In this document: positions 14,936-22,388 of the stretch, in pieces
How positions within the stretch are numbered: position 1 is the first letter of the stretch
How the letters are laid out: every line of letters begins with the position of its first letter
Notes under the pieces: model-generated
Told to the model about the DNA's origin: nothing
Databases searched by the model: none
The model's input: the letters and a program-made list of their open reading frames with translations, nothing else
Position numbers and translations under genes: made by a program
DNA from: JBHOQX01 sp042408595
GTDB taxonomy: Bacteria; Chloroflexota; Chloroflexia; Chloroflexales; Roseiflexaceae
Reading direction: 5' to 3'
DNA: 25,386 nucleotides
Assembly (NCBI GenBank): GCA_042408595.1
Contig: JBHOQX010000058.1
Span: forward strand, 1-25,386

Positions 14936-16282
14936 CTACTCTTCAGCCATCGGCATGGCCGGCTTCCGCCCCTCGTCACCGGCTTTGCGCTGCCCGCCCG
15001 GCCGCGTCGCCTGGTAGCGGCGCATCAGCGGCGTGACCGATACGCCGTGGACCACGACCGAGACCGCCACCCCTGCCAGCGTCACGGACAGCAACAGTTG
15101 AGCGTGCTCGTCCGGCAGGCCATGGGCAATGGCATACATCAGGTAATAGATCGAACCGATTCCGCGGATACCGAACCAGGCGATCACCGCGCGCTGCGGC
15201 CAGGACATCGGCAGGCCGGCCAGACCAAGCAGCGCCGCGGCGGGCCGGATGACCAGCAGAAGCAGCGGGACGAACCACAGCAGCGCGCTCGAAAACGCCG
15301 TTGTCGCCAGCAGCGCGCCGACCAGCACCACCACCGCCACCTCGCCGATGCGTTCGAGTTGCTCGTTGAAGCCAAGCACCGCCTCGGCCATGTACGCCGG
15401 CGCCTTCTCCGGGTCTGTCGCCGCGTGGTCGCTCGCCGCAGCCCGCACATCGGGCGGGGCCGCCTCGCCACTTTCGCGCGCCTCGATGCGGCGCAGCGCC
15501 AGACCGGCGGCGAAGACCGCGAGAAACCCCAGCGCACCCGCCAGCAGCGCCGCGCCGTACGACATGCCGATCAGCCCGAGCGCCAGGAAGTCGTCCAACC
15601 CCACGGCCGCGCGGTGCTCGCGCCGAAGGTAGAGCACCAGCCGCCCCACCAGCATGCCGAGCAGCCAGCCGATGCCCAGGCCGCCGGCGATGCCCCAGAG
15701 CACGTCCACCGCCAGCCAGCGCCAGCCGAACGTCCCCAGGTCGCGCTGGCCGAGCAGCCCGAGCCCCAGGAACACGAGCGGAAAGGCGGCCCCGTCGTTC
15801 AGTCCAGCCTCGCCGGTGAGGCTGAAGCGCGCCCGGTCTCGGTCGCCGGCATCCTCTACCTGTACGTCGGAGGCGAGCACCGGGTCGGTCGGGGCGAGCA
15901 CGGCGCCGAGCAGCAGGGCAGCGCCGAGCGACAGCCCCAGCCCGGCCACGCCGGCAACGGTGATCAGGGCGACCGTGATCAGCATCGAGACGGATGCCAG
16001 CCGCACCGGCGCCTTCCAGCGCCCGTCGGTGAGTGGGGCGCGCAACTTCAGACCGGCGGAAAAGAGCGAGACGATGACGGTAACTTCGGTCAGGTGTTCG
16101 AGTAGCCCGGCCTGCGCCAGCGGATCGATGCGCAGCAGGCCCAGGCCGAGCGGCCCAATCGCCAGCCCGACGGCGAGATAGACGATAGAGGTCGTCAGCG
16201 GCAGTCGCTTGAGGAGCGAAGCGGCCAGCGCCATGCCGAACAGCAGCCCGCCAACCAGCAGCGACCAGAGCGCGAATGGCAT
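14936..16282 (-). CDS. Na+(K+)/H+ antiporter, CPA1 family
   Basis: A 448-residue polytopic membrane protein with about 12 hydrophobic segments. Diagnostic motifs of the CPA1 (NhaP-like) family are LAPTDPVLASDV (129-140, Asp133), GEAGLNDGAAFPLV with the ion-binding pair Asn162-Asp163, and WFGIRGIGSIYYL with Arg373. The Asn-Asp pair, rather than Asp-Asp, indicates electroneutral 1:1 exchange of Na+ or K+ for H+. A charged cytoplasmic loop (about 268-300) is rich in Glu, Asp and Ala. The C-terminus is short, with no RCK or TrkA-C domain, so no nucleotide gating is evident. The gene lies 79 bases after the ferritin-like gene on the same strand and may share its transcript, though a hairpin lies between them. 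A role in pH and salt balance is likely. Confidence 0.88.
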   Translation of the reverse strand: MPFALWSLLVGGLLFGMALAASLLKRLPLTTSIVYLAVGLAIGPLGLGLLRIDPLAQAGLLEHLTEVTVIVSLFSAGLKLRAPLTDGRWKAPVRLASVSMLITVALITVAGVAGLGLSLGAALLLGAVLAPTDPVLASDVQVEDAGDRDRARFSLTGEAGLNDGAAFPLVFLGLGLLGQRDLGTFGWRWLAVDVLWGIAGGLGIGWLLGMLVGRLVLYLRREHRAAVGLDDFLALGLIGMSYGAALLAGALGFLAVFAAGLALRRIEARESGEAAPPDVRAAASDHAATDPEKAPAYMAEAVLGFNEQLERIGEVAVVVLVGALLATTAFSSALLWFVPLLLLVIRPAAALLGLAGLPMSWPQRAVIAWFGIRGIGSIYYLMYAIAHGLPDEHAQLLLSVTLAGVAVSVVVHGVSVTPLMRRYQATRPGGQRKAGDEGRKPAMPMAEE

Positions 16283-16313
16283 GGCAACCCATCAGTGTGC
16301 AGAGCAAGCGAAA

Positions 16314-16334
16314 GCCGGCGCGTTGGTCGCCGGC
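16314..16334 (-). terminator. Hairpin after the ferritin-like gene
   Basis: GCCGGCG (16314-16320) and CGCCGGC (16328-16334) are perfect 7-bp arms with a 7-base loop. On the minus strand the stem is followed by TTT. It may stop or attenuate transcription before the antiporter. Confidence 0.42.
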
Positions 16335-16361
16335 TCCCGCTTCCCGCTCCTCTCCCCTCTT

Positions 16362-16931
16362 CTACCCAACGTGCTCGCGGCTCCAGGCCTGCTGCGTGTT
16401 GCGCACCGCCTCGTCCGCCACCGAGCTGTCGATGATCTCGCTATCGTCGTGCAACTCTTTCACCACGACACGGGGGATTTGTTCGCTAATATCGACCAGA
16501 ATCGGCGTGATCTCGCGCAACTGGCGCAGCGCGATATCCGCGGTGGCCTGGTCCTTGAGCGCTAGACCGGTGGTGTGGAGCATCGTATGCCCCATCGCCG
16601 CCAGGCTCAGCGCGGTATAGTCGTCGCGCAGTATCTTCGAGACGGTATCCGTGCGTACCTTGTCGATGATGCCGGCGGCGAATCCGAGCACCGAGCTGAC
16701 GGCATCCTTCACCGGTGAGCCGGGATCGCCGCCGAGCGCCTCGACATGCCGCTCCATCTCGGCGATCTGGTGCTCCAGAACGCCATCGATCCGGCTGACC
16801 AGCGGGAAGCCGATCGGATCGTGCTTGAGCGAATCGGTGTTGAGCTGACGCTCGATCGCCTCACGAATGTGCTTGTTCAACGCGATCATATCGCTGGCAT
16901 ACTTCTGCAAGGTGTCCTTCCGCTCCGACAC
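16362..16931 (-). CDS. Ferritin-like four-helix-bundle protein
   Basis: A 189-residue, almost wholly helical, acidic soluble protein. The start is GTG at 16931, with AAGGAG 7 bases upstream. The layout of long amphipathic helices with recurring Glu and His (HQIAEMERHVEALGG at 54-68, DDYTALSLAAMGHTMLHTTG at 103-122, and KELHDDSE at 158-165) resembles the ferritin-like superfamily, especially the YciE/YciF (DUF892) type. Such proteins are linked to stress responses, and some bind a di-iron centre. Not all ligands of a di-iron site can be assigned by eye, so iron binding is unproven. It is upstream of the antiporter on the same strand, which may indicate a shared stress role. Confidence 0.65.
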   Translation of the reverse strand: MSERKDTLQKYASDMIALNKHIREAIERQLNTDSLKHDPIGFPLVSRIDGVLEHQIAEMERHVEALGGDPGSPVKDAVSSVLGFAAGIIDKVRTDTVSKILRDDYTALSLAAMGHTMLHTTGLALKDQATADIALRQLREITPILVDISEQIPRVVVKELHDDSEIIDSSVADEAVRNTQQAWSREHVG

Positions 16932-17282
16932 GATGGTGCTCCTTTTCTAGGCGTTTCCGGGTCTACCGCCTGCGCGGCTGCCGCCGCCGAGAGAGCAGGA
17001 AGCGTGCCACGGACGACCGGCGCACCCTTCGCATTTGCGCGGCGACGCTACGATGGGCGACCGGCGGCGGCCTGTCGCCCGCCCGCACCGCGCCGGGCGC
17101 GCTGGATGAGGCGAGCGCGCCTTGTACGGCGCCGCCTTGCGCCGGCCGTCGACCTCTGGTACACTACGCGCCCTCGTGGTGTTGCACCGCAGCGGCGCGG
17201 AGCGTGGAAGGGGACGCACACCTCTTCATATGCTCAGCGTCTCCGCGGCGATACGATCGGCTCATACGCGAAGGAGCGCGCG
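16932..17282. other. Gene-free divergent spacer of 351 bases
   Basis: It carries the ribosome site of the ferritin-like gene on one side and a promoter for the dehydrogenase gene (17137-17165) on the other. The rest is G/C-rich and without repeats of note. No RNA gene or small reading frame with a ribosome site is seen. Confidence 0.55.
17137..17165 (+). promoter_or_regulatory. Promoter for the dehydrogenase gene
   Basis: TTGCGC (17137-17142) and TACACT (17160-17165) are 17 bases apart. The -10 box is preceded by GG. It predicts a leader of about 110 bases. Confidence 0.52.
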
Positions 17283-18284
17283 ATGGCCGACCGCCCGCGC
17301 ATCTATGTCACCCGGCGGCTGCCGGCCCCGGTGCTGGCGCTGCTCGAAGGCGAGGCCGACCTGGCCGTCTGGCCTGGCGACTTGCCCCCGCCGCGCGCCG
17401 TGCTGCGCCGGGAGCTGGCCACCGCCGACGGGCTGCTGGCGCTCTCGACCGACCGGGTGGACGCGGCGTTGCTCGACGCCGGGCCGCGCCTGCGCGCCAT
17501 CGGCGTCGTCGCCATCGGCGAGAGCAATATCGACATGGACGCGGCGACCGCCCGCGGCGTGCCGGTCGTCGCCGCGCCGGAGCTGCTGGCCGAAGCCGCC
17601 GCCGATTTCACCCTGGCGCTGCTGCTGGCCGCCGCCCGCCACGTGGTGGATGGGGCGGCCTACACCCGCGCCGGGCAGTGGCGCGTCTGGCAGGCCGAAG
17701 CGCTGCTCGGGCGCGACCTCCACGGTGCGACGCTCGGGCTTGTTGGCCTGGGGCGGGTCGGCACGGCCGTCGCGCGGCGCGCCGCCGGCTTCGGGATGCG
17801 CCTGCTGTACGCCGCGCCACGCCCCGCCGCCGCCGCGGCATCCCTCGGGGCCGAGCGCGCCGCGCTGCCGGAGCTGCTGGCGGCCAGCGACTTCATCTCG
17901 CTCCACTGCCCCCTGACCGACGAGACCTATCATCTGGTCGACCGCGACGCGCTGGCGGTGCTGCGCCCCGGCGCGACGCTGATCAACACCGCGCACGGCC
18001 TGCTGGTGGATACCCGCGCGCTGGTGGCCGCGCTCGAATCGCGCCCGCTGGCCGCCGCGCTGGACGTGACCGACCCTGAGCCGCTGCCGCCGGACCACCC
18101 GCTGCTGCGGCTGCCGAACGCTCTGGTGACGCCGCACATGGCCGGCGGCGCCGCAGCGGCGCGCCGGCGGGTCGCCATGGTCGCGGCGGCGGGGCTGCTG
18201 GCCGCGCTGCGCGGCGAGCGCCCGGCGTTCCTGGCGAATCCCGCCGTCTGGCGCGAGCGCGCGCTGGCATGTGGCGACTCATAA
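17283..18284 (+). CDS. D-isomer-specific 2-hydroxyacid dehydrogenase-like protein
   Basis: A 333-residue protein with the full two-domain fold. The nucleotide-binding loop is LVGLGRVG (153-160). The acid/base His285 is in TPHMAGG, and Glu266 is in the DVTDPEPLPPDHPLL segment, which is like glyoxylate/hydroxypyruvate reductases. The striking change is at INTAHGLLVD: the catalytic, carboxylate-binding Arg of the family (NTARG) is His238 here, codon CAC at 17994-17996. Activity on normal 2-hydroxy acids may be altered or lost. If active, it would reduce 2-oxo acids with NAD(P)H in the cytoplasm. AAGGAG lies 6 bases before the ATG, fixing the start. It is a single-gene unit with its own promoter and is followed at once by a palindromic element. 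Confidence 0.87.
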   Translation: MADRPRIYVTRRLPAPVLALLEGEADLAVWPGDLPPPRAVLRRELATADGLLALSTDRVDAALLDAGPRLRAIGVVAIGESNIDMDAATARGVPVVAAPELLAEAAADFTLALLLAAARHVVDGAAYTRAGQWRVWQAEALLGRDLHGATLGLVGLGRVGTAVARRAAGFGMRLLYAAPRPAAAAASLGAERAALPELLAASDFISLHCPLTDETYHLVDRDALAVLRPGATLINTAHGLLVDTRALVAALESRPLAAALDVTDPEPLPPDHPLLRLPNALVTPHMAGGAAAARRRVAMVAAAGLLAALRGERPAFLANPAVWRERALACGDS

Positions 18285-18452
18285 GAGGCTGCCTGAGACG
18301 CTCCCAGCGGGGGTGTTGGGGGCCGCAGGCCACCGGAAGACATCCGACCCCGCCGCGCGGTCGGCGGCTGCGCTGCTGACCGCGCGGCGGGACATCAGGA
18401 ATTGTTGAGGGCGCAGCCCGCCAAACTTCCCCGTTTCAGACAGTTGCTAAGG
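18285..18452. mobile_element. MITE-like palindromic element
   Basis: About 168 bases, starting at the dehydrogenase stop. The left end has GGCTGCCTGAGACG (18290-18303) and the right end, read on the minus strand, AACTGTCTGAAACG (18445-18432): imperfect terminal inverted repeats. The centre is a 14-bp perfect stem (18349-18362 with 18378-18391) around a 15-base loop. It encodes nothing. Related termini occur at 5054, 3124 and 25249. No clear target-site duplication is visible. Confidence 0.65.
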
Positions 18453-18481
18453 GGAGTGGGGGCAGGGGGTCGGCGCGGTAG

Positions 18482-18727
18482 CCAACCATCAGCTACCAAG
18501 GGTTGATCTTCGATGCGATCGACGATCAGTTAATCGATGAGCCTGGCGTGGAAAGACGCAACCGGAAGTTGCTGGAGATCAATCCACCCGGTACATGGGA
18601 ACTGCATATCGGCCGCTATCGGGTGTTCTATGATTTAGACATGTTGACGCAGCTCGTGCTCGTGAAGACAGTGGATTGGAAAGAACGTAACACACTCTAC
18701 ATTCGTGGAGAGGAATATGTACTATGA
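18482..18727 (+). pseudogene. RelE/ParE-type toxin, N-terminally truncated
   Basis: The frame encodes the last three quarters of a RelE/ParE-superfamily toxin: ETRNRK-like ERRNRK, TWELHIGRYRVFYDLD, and an end close to LYIRGEEYVL, all standard for the family. The first 20 or so residues (the initial strand and helix) are missing: a TAG stops the frame at 18479-18481, and only a TTG at 18503 could serve as a start. The palindromic element ending at 18452 lies just upstream and may have replaced the true start and promoter. The intact toxin would be an mRNA interferase or gyrase inhibitor; this form is probably inactive. The stop overlaps the antitoxin start by 4 bases (ATGA). This toxin-first order occurs in many such pairs. 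Confidence 0.7.
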
Positions 18728-19188
18728 GAACGATCGAGCTGACAACCATTGCCAACCCCGTCGAGGATCTGCTCGATCGAGCCGACACAGAGGAAATATT
18801 GCTGCGACGACCGAACGGCGAAGTCTTTCTACTTACTGCTGTCACGGACGCAGCCGAAGAAGATGGCGATTTCGCCGATGAGGTCGCTCGTACGCGCCAA
18901 AATCCCGCCCTGATGCAACTTTTACGCGAGCAAGTGCAAGAACAAGCCCGATACAGTGTTCAGCAAGCACGCGAGCCGCTCGGCCTCAGAAAGGCATACA
19001 AAAGCCCGGTGTGGTTTGTGCCATCCCTGCCGTGTGTGATATCCTGCTCGCGGGAGGCTGGCGCGCAGGCCATCAGGAAACAGACAGCAGACAGCAGCCC
19101 GTGGATGACCGTTTGGCCGCCCTCCGTTGTCCGTCGTCCGCCCGCAGCGCAGCAGCCCCTGCGCCAACGGTCGGGGGTATCCGTGTGA
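18724..19188 (+). CDS. Antitoxin-like protein with run-on C-terminus
   Basis: The first 88 or so residues look like the short antitoxins paired with this toxin type: MRTIELTTIANPVEDLL, a strand-rich DNA-binding-like start including EEILLRRPNGEVFLLTAV (23-40), then a helical, charged toxin-binding part (45-85). From about residue 89 the frame reads through repetitive spacer sequence (ACAGACAGCAGACAGCAG near 19079, CCGTCGTCCGCC at 19131-19142) and ends only at 19188. The natural stop has therefore probably been lost, giving a 154-residue product with a meaningless tail. Its TGA overlaps the GTG start of aroK (GTGA). With the toxin truncated, the antitoxin may be a remnant. Confidence 0.6.
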   Translation: MRTIELTTIANPVEDLLDRADTEEILLRRPNGEVFLLTAVTDAAEEDGDFADEVARTRQNPALMQLLREQVQEQARYSVQQAREPLGLRKAYKSPVWFVPSLPCVISCSREAGAQAIRKQTADSSPWMTVWPPSVVRRPPAAQQPLRQRSGVSV

Positions 19189-19700
19189 ACGTCGTCACCC
19201 GCTCCATCGCGCTCGTCGGCCTGAGCGGCAGCGGCAAGTCAACCGTCGGCGGGGCGCTGGCCGCCCGGCTGGGCTGGCCGCTCCGCGACACCGACGCGAT
19301 GGTCGCCGCCGCGGCCGGCCGTCCGGTGGCCGAGATCTTCGCCGCCGCAGGCGAGTCGCGCTTCCGCGAGCTGGAAGCCGCAGCGCTGGCGGCGGCGCTC
19401 GACCGCGGGCCGGCGGTCGTCGCCACCGGCGGGGGGGTCGTGCTGCGCCCGGAGAACCGCGCTCTGCTCCGCGCCAGGGCGTTCGTCGCCTGGCTCGACG
19501 CTCCAACTGAGGTGCTGGCCGCCCGGCTGGCCGCGCACGACGAGGCGCGCCCGCTGCTCGCCGGGGACGCGACGGCGCGGTTGGCAGCGCAGCGGGTGGC
19601 GCGCGCCCCGCTCTATGCCGAAGTCGCCGACCTGCAGATCGCCACCGAGCACCTCACCCTCGCTACGATCTGCGATACGATTCTCGCAGCCATGCGCTGA
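19185..19700 (+). CDS. aroK: Shikimate kinase
   Basis: A 171-residue P-loop kinase that phosphorylates shikimate at the 3-hydroxyl, step five of the route to chorismate and aromatic amino acids. Walker A is GLSGSGKST (12-20). The shikimate-binding residues are Asp35 and Asp37 (DTD), Arg61 (FRELE) and the GGG at 82-84. Arg122 in RPLL is in the lid, and Arg140 in RAPLY is the late adenine-side Arg. Length is normal for the family. The start is GTG at 19185, with GGGGG a few bases upstream. It belongs functionally with aroB at 21194, but a PBP-STAS gene separates them. The upstream region is antitoxin run-on and spacer, so any promoter must lie inside that sequence. Confidence 0.92.
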   Translation: MNVVTRSIALVGLSGSGKSTVGGALAARLGWPLRDTDAMVAAAAGRPVAEIFAAAGESRFRELEAAALAAALDRGPAVVATGGGVVLRPENRALLRARAFVAWLDAPTEVLAARLAAHDEARPLLAGDATARLAAQRVARAPLYAEVADLQIATEHLTLATICDTILAAMR

Positions 19701-19796
19701 CTGGCTCCGATCTGCAACCATTCCGCTCGTTTTCCTCGGCGGGCCTCGCCTATCCTTATGCTTAACGGAATGTTTCTGCCGAGAACCGGTGAGCCT

Positions 19797-21116
19797 ATGC
19801 GTATCGGTTTTGCTTCACAGAGCCCCTACTCCGCGGTGTGGGCGATCACCGGCTTCGGCGCCGGGGAGGCAGCGGCGGAACAGGGGATCGCGCTTGACAT
19901 GCGCACCGCACTCCATCCTTCCGATCAGCCGCAGATTATCCGCGAGATCATCAACATCGGCGTCGATGCGCTGATCGTCGCCCCCTTCGGCTCACGCGGC
20001 GCCGGTGAGGCGCTCGCATGCGCCCGCGCCGGCGGCGTTCCGGTCGTCACTGTGCTGACCGAGCTGCTCGACTACCAGGTTGATTGCCACATCACGTCCG
20101 ATAACCGCGGCGGGGCAGCGCGCGTGGCGGACCTCGTGGCACAGCGGCTGGGCGGGCGCGGCAGGGTGGCGCTACTCGACGGTCCACGCGCCTACAACGA
20201 TGCGACCGAGCGCTCGGCCGGCTGGCGCGATGCGTTTCGGGCGTATCCGGCGATCGAGATCGCCTATGCGGCGGAGACCGCCGGCTGGAGCCCCGAGCAC
20301 GGCCGGCCACTCGCGCAGGCCGTGCTCGCGGCTACGCCGGACGTGAACGCGATCTGCGCCCCGAATGACTCGATCGCGCTGGCGACCATCGAGGCGCTCA
20401 GTGGCGCAGGTCTGGCCGGCAAGGTGCTCGTAACCGGCTACGACGCCGTGCCGGAGGCGTACCGCGCGATCCTGGACGGCTCCCTGGCCGCGACCGTCAA
20501 CCCATCGTTCCGGCGGATCGGGCGCGCGGCGGTGGAGGCCGCGGCGAATCTGGCCGCCGGCCGGCCACAACCCGGGGTGGTCGTCACGCCCACCGCCCTC
20601 GTCACCCGCGAGAACCTGCTGGCGATGACGCTCGACGCCGCCGAACTGCTGCCGGGCGTCCTGCGCGATTTCGTCGACCGGGCCGAAGAAGTGAACCGCC
20701 TGCGGGAGGAGATCATCCGCGCGCAGGCCGCCATGCTGCGCGAGCTTTCCACGCCGCTGATCCCGATCACCGACGACGTGCTGGTGATGCCACTGATCGG
20801 CGCGATCGACACCGTACGGGCGCAGCAGGTGGTCGAGGCGCTGCTGCAGGGGATCAGCGGCAGCCGGGCGCGCTATGTCCTGATCGACATCACCGGCGTA
20901 CCCGTGGTCGACACGCAGGTGGCGAACGCGCTGCTACGTGCGGCCCAGGCTGTGCAGCTCCTCGGCGCGACGGTGATCCTGAGCGGCATTCGGCCGGAGA
21001 TCGCCCAGACCCTGGTGAGCCTCGGCCTGGATATGAGCCAGCTCGCGACGGTCGGCACGCTCCAGAGCGGCGTGGCGCTCGCGCTGCGCCGGGCGGCGCG
21101 GCAGGAGCGCCGCTGA
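19797..21116 (+). CDS. Fusion of periplasmic-binding-like domain and RsbR-type STAS domain
   Basis: A 439-residue two-domain protein. Residues 1-285 are a type I periplasmic-binding (ribose/LacI-like) fold: MRIGFASQSPYSAVW, DALIVAPFGS (57-66), the hinge-type segment AICAPNDSIALATIEAL (185-201) and VTGYDA (212-217). No signal peptide is present, so the sensor is in the cytoplasm. A charged helix (286-316) links it to a STAS domain (318-432) with ELSTPLIPITDDVLVMPLIG, DITGVPVVDT (364-373) and ILSGIRPEIAQ. Thr366 corresponds to a phosphorylated Thr of RsbR-type stressosome proteins; the second is Ser396 here. It should convert ligand binding into partner switching. An ATG at 19758 is possible, but 19797 starts the fold and has GGTGAG upstream. 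It lies between aroK and aroB. Confidence 0.85.
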   Translation: MRIGFASQSPYSAVWAITGFGAGEAAAEQGIALDMRTALHPSDQPQIIREIINIGVDALIVAPFGSRGAGEALACARAGGVPVVTVLTELLDYQVDCHITSDNRGGAARVADLVAQRLGGRGRVALLDGPRAYNDATERSAGWRDAFRAYPAIEIAYAAETAGWSPEHGRPLAQAVLAATPDVNAICAPNDSIALATIEALSGAGLAGKVLVTGYDAVPEAYRAILDGSLAATVNPSFRRIGRAAVEAAANLAAGRPQPGVVVTPTALVTRENLLAMTLDAAELLPGVLRDFVDRAEEVNRLREEIIRAQAAMLRELSTPLIPITDDVLVMPLIGAIDTVRAQQVVEALLQGISGSRARYVLIDITGVPVVDTQVANALLRAAQAVQLLGATVILSGIRPEIAQTLVSLGLDMSQLATVGTLQSGVALALRRAARQERR

Positions 21117-21133
21117 GCAGCCGGGCGCAGGGG

Positions 21134-21139
21134 TATAAT
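21134..21139 (+). promoter_or_regulatory. Candidate -10 box for aroB
   Basis: Perfect TATAAT preceded by GG, 18 bases after the stop of the PBP-STAS gene and 54 bases before the aroB ATG. The -35 region is poor. It implies that aroB can be transcribed separately. Confidence 0.5.
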
Positions 21140-21193
21140 CGCCGCGCGCCGTTGCTCCGGCGCGGCGGTGCGCGGCTATGTCATGGGGTTGCG

Positions 21194-22306
21194 ATGTCCG
21201 ACGCGCTCACCATTACCACGCCCGCCGGTTCGTACGAGGTTGTCGTCGGGGCGGGGGCGCTGCGGGAGCTGCCGGCCCGACTGGCGGCGCTCGGGGTGCG
21301 CGGCGCGCTCTGGCTGATCAGCGACGCCGCCGTCTACCCGCACTATGGCCCGCGGATCGAGGGCGAGCTGCGCGCCGCAGGCTTTCGTATCGCCAGCTAC
21401 CAGGTCCCGGCTGGCGAGCCGAGCAAGGACCTGGCGGTGGCCGGCGCGCTGTACACCTGGCTGATCGAGGGCGGCGTCGAGCGGCGCGACACGGTGCTGG
21501 CGCTGGGCGGCGGCGTCGTCGGCGACCTGGCCGGCTTCGTCGCCGCGACGATCCTGCGCGGCGTGGCCTTCGTCCAGCTCCCGACCACGCTGCTGGCGAT
21601 GGTGGACAGCGCGCTCGGCGGCAAGACCGGCATCAACCACCCGCTCGGGAAAAACCTGATCGGCGCGTTTCACCAGCCGCGCCTCGTCCTCAGCGACACC
21701 GACACGCTCGCGACGCTTCCTCCGCGCGAGTTGCGCGCCGGCTGGGCCGAGGTGATCAAGCACGCCGTGATCCGGGATGCGGGGCTGTTCGCGCAGCTAG
21801 AGGGCGGGGCTTGCAGTGATCAGGGGTCGGCGGCGAACCGCAGCGCTTCAGAACCCCGGGCCCTGCTCCCCGACCCCGCAGTGATTCTACGGGCGGCGAA
21901 GGTCAAGGTAGATATCGTCAACGCCGACGAGCGCGAGGCCGGCGAGCGGATGCTGCTCAACTACGGCCACACCCTCGGCCACGCCATCGAAGCCGCCGCC
22001 GGCTATGGTGTGCTGCTGCATGGGGAGGCGGTCGCGATCGGCATGGAACTGGAGGCCCGCATCGCCCGGCGCCTCGGCATGGTGGACGACGCGATGGTGG
22101 CGCGGCAGCGGGCGCTGCTCCGCGCCAATGGCCTGCCGACGGCGATCCCATCCGGCATCACGACCGACGATCTCCTCACCCTGGCGCTGCGCGACAAAAA
22201 GGCTCAGGCCGGCCGGCTGCGCTGGGCGCTCCCCACCGGTATCGGCACGGCGGCGGTGCGCGGCGACGTGCCCGAGGCGTTGGTGCGCGACATCCTGTCC
22301 TCATGA
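21194..22306 (+). CDS. aroB: 3-dehydroquinate synthase
   Basis: A 370-residue NAD- and metal-dependent enzyme for the second step of the shikimate pathway (DAHP to 3-dehydroquinate). Signatures are LALGGGVVGDLAGFVAA (102-118), PTTLLAMVDSALGGKTGIN (130-148), GWAEVIKHAVI with metal ligand Glu186, YGHTLGHAIEA with His259, and LHGEAVAIGM with His276. About 16 residues at 206-222 (CSDQGSAANRSASEP) are extra compared with the usual short helix link. They correspond to a palindromic insert flanked by the 8-base direct repeat GCAGTGAT. The frame is intact, so the enzyme is probably active. The ATG at 21194 begins the conserved domain; an in-frame ATG at 21152 would add 14 residues of no conserved type. 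Confidence 0.92.
   Translation: MSDALTITTPAGSYEVVVGAGALRELPARLAALGVRGALWLISDAAVYPHYGPRIEGELRAAGFRIASYQVPAGEPSKDLAVAGALYTWLIEGGVERRDTVLALGGGVVGDLAGFVAATILRGVAFVQLPTTLLAMVDSALGGKTGINHPLGKNLIGAFHQPRLVLSDTDTLATLPPRELRAGWAEVIKHAVIRDAGLFAQLEGGACSDQGSAANRSASEPRALLPDPAVILRAAKVKVDIVNADEREAGERMLLNYGHTLGHAIEAAAGYGVLLHGEAVAIGMELEARIARRLGMVDDAMVARQRALLRANGLPTAIPSGITTDDLLTLALRDKKAQAGRLRWALPTGIGTAAVRGDVPEALVRDILSS
21813..21885. repeat. Palindromic insert with 8-base direct repeats inside aroB
   Basis: GCAGTGAT occurs at 21813-21820 and 21878-21885. Between them the 57-base stretch has terminal inverted repeats GGGGTCGG (21823-21830) and CCGACCCC (21870-21877). The word GCTCCCCGACCCCG (21865-21878) recurs exactly at 5175-5188 in a spacer. 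Confidence 0.6.
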
Positions 22307-22333
22307 CAGTTTCGACACTTTTTCCTGTTTTTA

Positions 22334-22362
22334 TTGACAATACCCGCATCTCACGGTATACT
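22334..22362 (+). promoter_or_regulatory. Consensus promoter of the suf cluster
   Basis: Perfect TTGACA (22334-22339) and TATACT (22357-22362) with a 17-base spacer, in a locally AT-rich stretch. SufR-type regulators usually repress their own operon by binding near such promoters. No clear operator palindrome could be picked out by eye. Confidence 0.85.
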
Positions 22363-22388
22363 GCCTGGCAGAGCCAGGGAGGACGACC

